From: Eledone cirrhosa
Taxonomy: Eukaryota; Mollusca; Cephalopoda; Octopoda; Eledonidae
Direction: 5' to 3'
NCBI GenBank assembly: GCA_964016885.1
Contig: OZ024740.1
Span: 301,189,286 to 301,253,285 of the forward strand
Length of the DNA: 64,000 nt
Shown: positions 35,101 through 45,520 of the stretch, piece after piece
Layout: the number at the start of each line of letters is the position of its first letter
Numbering within the stretch: the first letter of the stretch is position 1
Translations under genes and position numbers: made by a program
The notes under the pieces: model-generated
Told to the model about the DNA's origin: nothing
The model's database searches: none
The model's input: only the letters and a program-made list of their open reading frames with translations

Positions 35101-35558
35101 TTTATCTCAGTATTCAGATCATTGTCTGCTTCGGGTGGTTTCTCCGTTCTCAGGACCTCTTCACCTTCATTTCCCACTGGCTCGCTTGTCTGGCATACTA
35201 CACCCGGCATCTCCAAGCCATTCTCTCTGCTCAGTTCCTCCAGTTCCAGCTCGCTTATCCATCCATTAGTTCTTATTACCCGGGCCTGCCCGGCCAATTT
35301 TTGTTCATCTAATTTAAATAAACCAATCTCGTTCCAGATGTTATGCATCCGTCTCCTGTAGCCCCTCTCCTTGGGGTTACTTTTCAGGTAACATTGCATA
35401 ACAGTTCTATTGAATTCTTTCGTCCAGTTGGTTCTGGCCCCTTTCCTTCTTCTCCTTCCTCCAACATCAGCAGTATTTGGTTGACAGTCAGGTTCCTGCT
35501 GCTGAGCCAGGGGGCACCTGTTGGGTGAGAGTCTGTCACATGACGTTCTAGTCTCCAT
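32183..35558 (-). pseudogene. Dong-2 R reverse transcriptase-RLE, several frame breaks
   Basis: On the minus strand the order is: start region near 35558 (METRTSCDRLSP), Myb/HTH-like segment, linker, RT with [18 protein letters not shown] and FMDDLKLF, the CRIC...H...C zinc finger, and the RLE domain ending RTLRYVLNI at 32183. Breaks: a one-base loss near 35080, a deletion near 34190-34200, a change near 34095, an extra T near 33530 and a GA-repeat expansion near 32745. The lesions differ from those of L, so both arms decayed independently after becoming a palindrome, or came from different source copies. Confidence 0.85.
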
Positions 35559-35559
35559 T

Positions 35560-36607
35560 TCACCGTTATTCGAACTGTTTATGTTCGATATTTAAACACT
35601 CTTATCGAGGATTGGCGAATGTATGGTTACATATCCATCTGTGGATCCGCCATTCCACTTGGCCCTTGTGTGGCATTATCACCACGCTGTATACGAACAC
35701 ACATAAACAAACAAAAACACAGGCAGAAAGGGCCCCAAAAATGAATAAGCATAAGTTTCATTGTAATGTAGTGTTCGAATGTCTGACTTAGTTTTTGTTT
35801 TTTAAGTTTTAGTTTTTCCCCCCTCTTCTCTGTCCGTCCGCCTGCTTCTCTCTTCATTCTTATTTTCTTTACGTTTTTTTTTGTTTTTTTTTTTGTTTTT
35901 GTTTTTGTTTTTCTCTGTTTGTTTTTCTCGTTTTTTGCTGTTGTTGCTGTGCTGCTTTGGTTTTGTTGTTTGTTTTTTCTTTTTTCTTTTGAGTCTATCT
36001 ATATATTTTGATGCCTTCCTCTTTTTTAGCAGTAGGGATTCTATAATGTGGTGGTAGCAGCCAGCTGGAAGATGTGGGAGACTTGCGGCGGTAGCGATAC
36101 TGAGACAGTGGTGGTGGTGATGTCGATACCGAGGCAGTGGTGGCGGTGATGTGACCGTATTACTGTAGTGATGGTGCTGTAGCGGTGGTAGCAGTGAAGG
36201 AGTGAAGGGGTGGTGGCGGCGGTGATGGGATAATGGTTGTAATGATGGCCGTAGTGAGCGGTGGTGGTTTAGTGTACACAGGTGATGGGGTGGGTGGTGT
36301 ATCTAGTTTCTGGTGTTGGTGAGTTTGGCTGTTCTATATAGTGTAGGCAGAGGAGGAGGGGCGGGTTCTTCTTCCATTTATAGCCATTTTCTTTTTTGGA
36401 TATACAGTGTACAATACAAAGTTGAATATTTGAATATTTGAGCCTTATAACAATATATTTTGGGTCCGAATTTTTTGGGGCTCAAGCCGGGTGCTTTACG
36501 TAGCATTTGTACTAAGAGTTGTTATTTCACAAATGATTTAAATATGTTAAAAATTCAAAACTTACGGGAGCGATTTCATGACCTCCGTCACCTCGTGCGT
36601 CTTCTTC
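35560..36607 (-). other. possible Dong-2 5' region; distal part shared with Dong-1
   Basis: The proximal part (35560-36010) includes a T-rich stretch (35870-36000 on the plus strand) and is not seen elsewhere in the window. The distal part (about 36030-36607) matches 46050-46667 and 58640-59182, the 5' regions of Dong-1 D and F. Shared words are TTGAATATTTGAG, TTAAATATGTTAAAAAT and GGGAGCGATTTCATGAC, at roughly 80% identity by eye. It is rich in GTG triplets. It could be a 5'UTR/promoter used by both families, or a Dong-1 remnant lying beside Dong-2. Confidence 0.55.
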
Positions 36608-36609
36608 CC

Positions 36610-36683
<74 letters not shown>
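36608..36683 (+). repeat. (ATT)n between Dong-2 R and S
   Basis: About 25 ATT units. Confidence 0.96.
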
Positions 36684-38144
36684 GTTCTTTGAGTCTCTAT
36701 CATTGATGGTATTTAACTGTAAAGTTTGTTCAAATTAATATCAAGCCGCTAGCTGCAGCCTCAGATATTCAGGACGTATCGGAGAGTTCTTGCTGTTCCC
36801 AGTAAGCATGCCTTCTGAAGTGTACCAAACAGTGGGGCTGGACTAACTTTCTTTAACCATCCTTGGAAACCCTTTGAGATAGTACCTAGTGCGCCTATGA
36901 CAATCGGGACGACTCTGACTTCATGGCAGTTCCAAATCCTTTTTACCTCCCACTTTAAATCCTGGTATCGGTTAATTTTTTCCCTCTCCTTTTCTTGCAC
37001 TCTCGTGTCAAATGGGCAGGCTACATCTACGATCAGTCACGATTTTCTTCCTTGTCCAAAACCACCAGGTCAGGTCTATTGTGTTCCAGTTTCTTGTTCG
37101 TCTGTATCCTAAAATCCCACAGCACCTTCACCTGATCGTTTTCTATCACCGACTCTGGTTTATGCTTATACCACTTCTCAGAATGTGGTAAATTGTTTAC
37201 CTTGCATAGGTGCCAGTGGATCACGCTGCCCATCACATCATGTCTCCAGCCTGTATAGTGAGTTTGAGCTAGGTGTTTACACACGGATACAATATGAACC
37301 ACAGTCTCGTCTCTCTCTCCACAGATCCTACACAGTGGGCTAGCTTCCTCCCTGTAAATATGGTGTTTCACCCACTTCGTTTTGAGTGCCTGCTCTCGCG
37401 CAGCCATTAGCATTCCTTCTGTAGCCTTTTTAAAGTCTCCTCTTTTTAACCAGTTCCATGTCTGTGGAACTCTAAATTCAGTTTTCTCAAAGAAGGTATA
37501 TGAAGGGATTTTTCATGAAGGTTGCTCTTCCTCATTGTTGTTATTTCCTCCTTGGACATCCCCTGGTCTATTGTTCTCTCCTTCAGTACAATTCTGAGCA
37601 TTGGCTCCCTAGTGTCGGTCACGTATTTGTGCCTGGTTGTTTTTCAGCATCTGAACACAGTCATCTATGCTGATAAGACCTCTTCCACCTTCATATCTCT
37701 TTAAGTAGAGTCTATCGACATCACTCCTCTTGTGGAACATGTTGTAGATAGTCAATAGCTTCCTAGTCTTCCTATCCATTTCTTTTTGTTCAGAAACATT
37801 CCATTTCAGAATTCCCGCACTGTACCTAATAATAAACACTGCTCGGGAATTCTCTGCACTTATGACTTTCCTACTATTTAGATGAGATTTTAATACGCTC
37901 CTTACTCTACTAATATACTCAGATGTTATGAATTCCTTCATCTTTTTGTTCTTGATGTCATCTGCCTCCAGAATACCTAAATATTTGTATCCTTCTTCAG
38001 TGTCAATTTCCTTTATCACCTACCTGTTGGTACATGGATTCCGTTGCTTCTGCTCACTTTACCCCTCTTCATTACTAGGACGCCACACTTATTAATACCA
38101 AATGATATACATATATCACTGCTGAAAATACGGACAGTGTCAAC

Positions 38145-38147
<3 letters not shown>
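36684..38147 (-). mobile_element. Dong-2 copy S, 5'-truncated, nested in a (TTA)n tract
   Basis: The 3' end lies at 36684 next to (ATT)n and the truncated 5' end at 38147 next to (TTA)n at 38148-38175. The left neighbour sequence and the right neighbour (GGCGACCTACGTAG) are directly joined through a single (TTA)n at 59183-59207, which serves as an unoccupied counterpart of this insertion. Confidence 0.82.
36761..38140 (-). pseudogene. Dong-2 S fragment: thumb, zinc finger and RLE
   Basis: The coding remnant starts after the catalytic YMDD region. It contains the EGYKYLG segment (near 37990), the CRICGERDETVVH zinc finger (near 37310-37330) and the RLE NRPDLVVLDK (near 37065) to RTLRYVLNI at 36761. 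Frame breaks occur near 37030, 37500 and 37620. It is more diverged from L and R than they are from each other. Confidence 0.8.

Positions 38148-38175
<28 letters not shown>
38148..38175 (+). repeat. (TTA)n at the 5' end of LINE copy 1
   Basis: About 9 units. It separates Dong-2 S from the LINE 5'UTR. Confidence 0.95.
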
Positions 38176-41100
38176 GGCGACCTACGTAGTAAATCGTATC
38201 ATCGTGAGCTCCGCAAAGGTTTGTTATTTCCATTTGTTAAAAATTGTCATTTATGGAAAATTTTATTGTTAACTGTTTATAAGCGCACATACATTGTTTT
38301 CCGAAAAGGACACCCAAAAAGATTGGGGCCTTGTGCCCAAAATTTATACTTTTATTATTATCAAAAAAATTTCTTTGAAAAAAATGGCTAATTCACCTCT
38401 GCACCAAACAGCTGAAAGCCTTCCTCACAAATTAACACCTCACACCGACACCACCATTGTAAATGTTACTTCGTTTGCCAACACAAAAAAAAAAATATAA
38501 GCAGTAGCAATATTTTAAATTTGTCTCAGGCAGACATTCATTTCCCGCCATTGCCAAAGACTGCAGGTGTTAAAGCCTCCACCACCACCACCACCGCGAC
38601 AACCACCACCCCACCACCACCGCGACAACAGAAACAAAAGAAGAAAAAATAAATTAACTCGTGATGTCGAAATGAAATCAAACAAAATGGACTCTTCCCC
38701 ACCAAAGACGACTGACGTCACCACCACCACAACTGAAACTAAAATTAATATTAATACAAATAACGATAGCAACAACAGCAACAATGACATTATAAAACCG
38801 ACCCTCAGTTTCGCCAGAGTAGCAAAACAATTCGAAGTATTTACGGTAACCCAAGAAGATTTAGAAAATGCCAAACAAATGGTAAAGAAAGATGGGTACA
38901 GGGTCAGCCTCACCCCTCACCTAATAAAATGGAGCATCGGCGCCTATGCACCGTGTCGTATAGAACAATAAATGTAAAATCGCGCCGAGTGGAACGGGCA
39001 TCCGAGTCCCAAATCCAAAAAGCTTTGGGACATGTGTGGGCAAGAAAAACCCACATCAGACGTGGGAAAAAGTATGGAACCGTGGATGTGTTCTTTGAAA
39101 CACCAGAGGAGGCTAGAGAACACTCCATGGCCCCATTAAAAAGTGACGACTTCACACTCGTCCCAAGCTATTGTGGCCAGAGACTCGTGAAAATTAGTGT
39201 GATCCACGTTCCACCGGCCATCGAAATTCCCTCGCTAATGGCTGCCGTCCTCGCTGGCATCGAGGCCAACACCAAGATAATCAAAATAGCGAAAGAAAAG
39301 CAGGAGAACTGGTCCGGATCTGGGATGGAGCTCCTGATCCAAGCGGACCAAAAAAGCATTGAGGAGATCGCAGAGGTAATAGATCTCACTGACGGCAGCC
39401 ACCTCACCGTAATCGTCGAGGGCAGAAGGCCTAGGTGTGTCGTTTGTGGTGAAGGAATCCACCTAAGAGCTTTCTGCCCTGAAGCTAAAAGGTTGAGGCC
39501 ACCTCTCTTACCCACCCCAGTAACCCAGCCATCAACACCACTAGCAGCAGAAATGGCTGCAACAACTGTAGCAGCAACAACAGAAGCAACTGGAACAGCA
39601 ACAACCCCAGCAACAGTAGCAAAACCAACACCACCACCACCCAACGCGCCAGAACTAGCCCAGCGCCTACACCATCCACCACCCGAAAACCAACACCAAA
39701 GCCTGTGGAGGATTTTCCACTCCCCGACCTATCGCAACTGGAGACAAGGTGTGACAACGAGAAGTGTGAAACGGTACAAGTAAAAAAGAAAAAGGGAAAG
39801 AGAAGCCAAAACAATCTCCTTCCTTCCCCCTCCAAAAACAAAATAGAGAGGGAAACAAATAAACTATCAAACAAAAAAGTTAGGACAGCTGTGCCACCAT
39901 CCACACCAGCATCACCAACCCCATCACCACAAACACCAACACCATCACCATCATTAACCCCAACACCACAAAAGTCACCAAAAAGCGAAACAGAAACAAA
40001 CCCACAACAAACGCTAACAAAACATAACAACCAAAATGATACTCACTACACAACATTAAATTTGAACAACAACCAATTATTACACTACATCCAACACAAC
40101 ACCAGCATAACAGAAAAAGACTACACAACACCCCAAATGTCCACACCACCTCCACACATACAAATCACTCGCATCAGACAGAAAACGTACATGACACTAA
40201 AACAAAAATTCCGCAAAGACATCGGATACTTCCAACAAACACTCTACAGGAGGATTTATAAGAACATCTTTCCGGAGGAGGTCACAAGCAGTGAAAAGGA
40301 TGGAGAAACCATCCTTCCTCTACGAGAAGTAACGTAAGTGGTCTTTCCCATCTTTTCCACTCCATTTCAACACGGCCTCACTCAGAATAGGAAGCATAAA
40401 TGCGCGTGGCTTGGGGTCGCCATGGGAGAATGGCCACCTGCTCAACGACCTCAGGTCACTAAACATAGATGTAGTGGCCATCAGCGAGACCAGAATCTCC
40501 GAAGCACGGACCTTCGCACCGATCTTCGGCGGCTGCGATGTGTACGCATCTCCCAGCCGTCCGGGATCGGGGGGAGGAGTTGCTGTGCTTTTACGGAGAG
40601 GTTTGGATCTCGCCATACGGCCCATCTTCCTGGACCCAGAAGGTAAGTTGGTGGGGCTGGACGTGAACAGCGGAGACGGGCAAGATTTGAGGCTGGTGGC
40701 CGTCTATGCCCCGACAGGAGCAGGGCGGCCTGATTTCTTCCGGCGTCTGGAGACGTTTCTTAGAACGTCCCCCTCTTTAATGTTAGTGGACGACTGGAAC
40801 AGGATCTTAGATGCACACTGGGACTGTGTGGGGTTAGCGGATAAGGGAGGAAGGTGCAATACCCTCACCAACCTGCTCAGGCGTTTTGAACTGTCTGACA
40901 GTTACCGATTGGATTTCCCGAATGTGCCAATGTCGACTTATACAAACCGCATAGGGACATCCAGATCATATCTAGATAGAGTATGTTGTAGGGAAATAGA
41001 TAGGTCTAGCCTAGGCTGTCCACAATTCAAGATAGTCAGCTACACAGACCACACATTCGTGATCTGTGTGCTTGATTTAGATAGGCTTCAAAGACGAGGG

Positions 41101-43730
41101 CCCGGCTACTGGAGGCTAAACGCGTTCTTACCAGCGCGCAAGGCCTACATATACCGTATTAGCGAACTAGTTAAGCGGGCGTTCGGGGGGACATCGTCAA
41201 CAACAGGTGATGGTTTGCTCTGAAAAGAGCGTTTAGAATAGAGTCCATTATGTTTAGTAAGGCTTTAGCAATAGAGAAAAATAGAGCAGAGGGAGAACTA
41301 GTTAGAAGATTAGACGAGGCGCTTAGCAAAGGCATCGCGACCGACGTGCTTTCTGCGAAATTGGTCCTTGACCAATTCTTCAATGCAAAGCACGAAGGCT
41401 GCGTTCTCAATGCTAGGATGCGTGCTCTCAGACACGAGGGGACGAAAGCCGTTCAATGAGCCCGAGTGGCGGAGGCGCGTCGTGGCAACAAAGCTACGAT
41501 CCGGTCTTTGGTGGACCACGACGGGGGCATGCTACTCAATCCGGGGCAAATGTGTGAAGCTTTTTAGCGACGCTTCGCACAGCTGTTCGGGGGCTGCGGC
41601 GGGCCGGATCGAGGGATGGACTTTAGTGTCTACCTCGAAGGACTGCCACGGCCCTCGGCCACTGAGGCGGAGTGTTGCGAAAAGCCGATAACAGCCGCTG
41701 AAGTACGGGAGGCAATGACTGGCTGCACAAGGGGTAAATCGCCCTATGAACTTTACGTACAGATACCAGACTTGTTCGGAGGCCTCTTGGCGGGCATCTA
41801 CTGCAACTGGCAACAGAACGGGAGAATTCCCAGCTCTGTGAGCCGAGGAGCTGTGGCGATGCTGAGAAAGGATCCGAACAAGGGGGATAATATAGATAAC
41901 TCTGCTAAACACAGTTCAAGATTTTGGCCAAGGTGCTAGCAAAGAGTGGGCGCTTGCCGTTGGTGATCTGGTGGGAGAGGCGCAGACATGCGCCATTCCC
42001 GAGAGATCCATCCACGACAACCTCCACCTCATGCGATACATCGTAGAGAGGGTAGCTAGGGAACCTGGCACGGGTGGGTCCTTGATCAATTTAGATCAGT
42101 CGAAAGATTTCGATAGGGTCGACCATCGTTACCTAACGGCAGTCCTGAGTGCGGCTGGCTTTGGCTCGTCTTCAGAGGCTGGATCACTGCCATGCACAGC
42201 AACATCTGCTCTGTGGTGAGAGTGAACGGTCACCTTTCGGAACCGTTCAACATCATGTGCTCGGTCCGCCAAGTATGTCCCCTATCGTCCCTCTTGTACG
42301 TATTGACTCTCGAGTCATTACTGCACAAACTGGAGATGTTGAGGGGGGTCCCGCGCGAACTAGGATGCGGAAGATCCGAGTCAGCATATGCGGACGTTGT
42401 CACCGTAGTGGTGTCGAACGCCAAACACATCAAGGCGATCGGCACTACATTAAGAGAATACGAAGCGGTGACAGGAGCAATGATCAACCAGGAAAAGTAA
42501 GTGGGCCGACAGGTCGGCACCTGGAGAGGCAGTCCATGCCTTCCAACAACATCGTCGGGCGCTGGACGGACGGACCAGTTAAATTGCTTGGGGCCTGCTT
42601 CGGTCCGGATCTCCAGACGGACAAAACTGGGACGAGGTGACGAGCAGGGTGGCTTCTCTTACCCAGAAATGGGCCGAGAGGTAGCTATCCCTGAAAGGTT
42701 GAGTGGAGATAGCTAACGCGTATATCGCGTCCGTCATCTACTACCCCCTGACTGTCGTACCTTGTCCTAAGCCCCGCCTGATTGCGCTGGAGCGTTTTCT
42801 CTTTCACATTTTGTGGAAGGGACGCGCTCGGATGGTCAGGCGGTCCATCTGCTGTCAACACATTTACGTGGAGGGCTGGCAATGCCGTGGCTGATGATGC
42901 GCAGACATGCGCTCAGGCTACGACAGCTCCACCTCTTCCTCGACGGTGATCAGGTGTGGTCTCCGTTTGCTAGACGCGTCTTTCCCTCACTCGTCTCCTT
43001 GACGGAGCTGCAGTCCTGGGTCAAGCGAAGACCGAGATGTAGCGCTTGGAGACTGGAATGTCTTCAGGCGCTCACAGCCCTCGACCAATCGGGCAATGTG
43101 ATCGGTGGAAACTCCACCTTGGCGTTCAATAGAGGATTAGTGGAGGGGATAGCGACGACGTACTTGGGGAAACTCTAGGCGTCGACGAAAATCAACTAGC
43201 CAATCTCTTCGGAAGAACTTTCGGGCCGGGGCCTATGGACAACTTCCAGAAATACCTGGCCTGGCAGTGCTGCCGAGGAGCTTTGCCAGTTCGGGATAAA
43301 CTCTACAGGCATGGAGGTGCCGTCAGCCGGGCATGTCCGAGATGCGCGCAGGGCGACGAAACCGTCCTGCACGCACTCGTCCAGTGTCCGAGCATTGCTG
43401 ACTTGTGGGTTTATGTCGAACACCTGCTGTCGCGTGTAGGACGGATCCGGCTATCAGCTGAGTCGATCGTGAGGAATGCCCTGCCCTCTTCCTTTAGCCG
43501 GGAAGGGCAGGAAGATTTTACCTGTCTGGTGGCCATGGCGAAAGAGATAGTATGGTGGACACGTTTGAAAGGGCTGAAGACGAGCACTTACCGCTTCGGT
43601 GATGCCCTGATTAACTTTTTCAAATTTCATTTGAAAAGGAAAATCAGATTAGAAAGGGAAGTGCTCTCTTCCCAGCATTTTGTTGAAAGATGGGTGAGAG
43701 AGGCAAGAATGGCCCGAGTCAATGCTTTTT
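38176..43730 (+). mobile_element. Tx1-like LINE copy 1 (ORF1 type A), 3'-truncated
   Basis: 5'UTR GGCGACCTACGTAGTAAATC, ORF1, then ORF2. The 3' last 300 bases or so of the element are missing and it is fused directly to Dong-1 D. Many frame breaks make it the most damaged of the three related copies (1-3). Confidence 0.85.
38384..40337 (+). pseudogene. LINE copy 1 ORF1 (type A), zinc-knuckle nucleic-acid-binding protein
   Basis: The probable start ATG is at 38384 (MANSPLHQTAESLPHK), then an A-run breaks the frame near 38490. A Thr/Pro-rich linker leads to KPTLSFARVAKQFE and then a second frame change near 38915. The main core starts near 38929: CTVSYRTI, ERASESQIQKALGHVW, YGTVDVFFETPEEA, VPSYCGQ, VPPAIEIP, and a CX2CX4HX4C knuckle (CVVCGEGIHLRAFC near 39437-39478). 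A Pro/Thr-rich tail follows with another break near 39760, and the conserved end YMTLKQKFRKDIGYF. ORF1 proteins of this kind bind element RNA in the ribonucleoprotein. Confidence 0.75.
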
Positions 43731-43735
43731 TATAA
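40377..43735 (+). pseudogene. LINE copy 1 ORF2 (APE endonuclease-RT), degraded
   Basis: The start codon is lost (ACG where copies 2 and 3 have ATG). The endonuclease part is open to 41223 (NARGLG; ISETRIS; VAVYAP; DDWN where copy 2 has GDWN; YTDHTF) and then the frame breaks. Later pieces carry RT motif A with KDFDRVDH where copy 2 reads KAFDRVDH, a YADVV in place of the catalytic YADDV (near 42390), and the CPRCAQGDETVLH zinc finger (near 43335). At least eight frame breaks and the altered YADD box show an inactive copy. Confidence 0.8.
43727..43731. other. deletion junction with AATG microhomology
   Basis: Left of the junction the sequence follows LINE copy 2 around 52405 (CCCGAGTGAATG). 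Right of it it follows Dong-1 F around 56302 (AAATGCTTTTTTATAATC). AATG is common to both. Confidence 0.7.
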
Positions 43736-45520
43736 TCTATCCAAGCAATCGATAGATTTTTGTGTCTATTATGACAATCTTCCAGTATCATTTTGTTAAC
43801 CAGAAGCTGATCCTTACAGCCATATGAGCCTCGTTTACACCCTTTCTGCTCAATGGGAAATAGGTCATTTGTTATCAGGTGGTCATATGTGTATTCAGTT
43901 AGGACTGATGTTAACATTTTATAAGCAAGTTATCGGTCTGTAATTTTTGGGATTGTTTGTCTCATCATTCTTCGGAAGCAGGAATGTAATGCCGTTAACT
44001 AGCCATGATGGTATCTTTTCTGGCTCCTTAACAATTTCATTGTAAAGTTGTCTAACAGCTCATGAGACTCTGTGAAGCCATTTATCCAAAAGTTTTTTAT
44101 TTTGTCTTTTCCTGGGGATTTCCATTTGCTGGTTTTTCTTAGAGCCAAGCTCAACTGTTCAACTGTTATATTTTCCCATATTTGTTCCTCAAGGTGAGCT
44201 GTATCTTTCATTTGTCTGTCTATCCATGGGGCATGTATGTTATGAACTTTTTCTTCGGCCCAGATCTTTTCCCAGAATGCTTGCATTTCCTCCTTGGTTG
44301 GTATTGATTTAGCAGTTATTGTTGACTTACCAATTTTTCTGTAGAAGTTTCTTTGGTTGTTTTTGAACATATTATTGTCCTTATAGAATCTAGATCGTTT
44401 TTCAAAGCGCCTTATACGAGCAGCTTTGGCCGACACTTTTTGCTTGATTATTTCTATCAACATGTCTATGTCACATGTTGATTTTATACTGTACTTTTTT
44501 TTAAAATTTTCTAAGTTTAGTTTGTTTAAGATGTTCATCTACTTTATAGTTTGTTAAAATTTCTATGTCAGATCGGAGAAGGTTTATTTGGCGATTGATG
44601 TTCTCTTGCCAAGTAGATTTCTTGTGGGAATTCCTTTGTTTTTTCATCTTCACTCCACATAAGTGAGTGGTGACTTTAGCCGATGCATAATAGAGATGAT
44701 TTAAATCAGTAATGTTTATTTTGTTTGTGATGATAATGTTTTTAAGAATTATGTTAGTCTTGTGTATTATCTTTTGGTTCTGTCTGGAGTTCTGGATCTT
44801 AGGGATGGTGTCTCGTTGCCCCATGTCAGATTCTTTCATTTTCATCCATTCGATCATAATTTCATCCTTCAAGTTGGCAAGTTCATTCTCATTCATTTCT
44901 TTATCATTTACGATCTCATTATTTTCATTTGGAGTTTCATCTTGAGCATGCACTCCCTCCACTTTTTCGATCCTTTCTTTAATTTGTTCTGTTGCCAGTG
45001 ACTCCGCCCCAACCCAGGGATTCGAAGTGTTACAATTTACCTCGTTTTCACTGACACATCTTTTATTTTCCCTTCTCTGACTTTGTGCTGATAGCTTGAT
45101 CTGATCAATTTCTATATCAGTTAGTAACTTTTTTCTTACAATATTTCTTCGTATATTGGCTAGTTTGTTGCTGTCAATATAGCCTCTGTTTTCGGGATGT
45201 TTCTTTTTCCAGTTGATATATGTCTGTTCTGTATTCGATGTATTTGATGAGTAGTACATGGCAGTGTAGAAAGCCTCAAGGACTTCTTTATTATCTTCTC
45301 TTGAACATTTTACTCTCTTTTTCTTTGGATTTCTTGGTGGTGAGCATGGAGGGCCAACAGTATGAGTATTCCGGTTATGGGAGGTCTCCAGCTCCGAAGT
45401 GATGGGAAGGTTTGAACCATTAACTGATTTTTAGACCCCAGTCTGGTTCCTCTCTGAGGGACGCGGCCCTCTTTTACCCGTGATACGGCCGATCCGGTAT
45501 GAGATTTTATCATTAGACAT
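43731..45520 (-). pseudogene. Dong-1 D N-terminal domain and start of RT
   Basis: Frames at 45513-45310, 45259-44501, 44538-43999 and 43917-43731 give, in order, the GRVPQRGTRLGSKNQ/NDEISYRIG start region, the Myb/HTH-like segment with GYIDSNKLANIRRN, the long charged linker and the beginning of the RT (KDQLLVNKMILEDC, IAWIDYKKA). An in-frame stop near 45434 and breaks near 45260, 44520 and 43920 inactivate it. Unlike copy F it keeps the EMNENELANLKDEIM segment intact, which identifies F's 7-base deletion. Confidence 0.8.

Larger units (their letters stand above)
28651..35500. repeat. near-perfect palindrome, arms about 3.4 kb
   Basis: The left arm (28651-32083) and right arm (32084-35500) are reverse complements over full length. 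The boundary sequence CAGGAACCTGACTGTCAACC at 28651 reappears inverted at 35481-35500. The centre is AAT units meeting ATT units with no spacer. Differences between the arms are scattered single bases and small indels. Confidence 0.93.
32101..36607 (-). mobile_element. Dong-2 copy R, with long 5' region
   Basis: It is the mirror image of L from the 3'UTR (32101-32182) to 35500, then continues beyond L's truncation point through the start of the coding region (about 35558) and a possible 5'UTR up to the (TTA)n at 36608. If the 5' region belongs to it, it is the only Dong-2 copy here that may reach a true 5' end. Confidence 0.8.
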
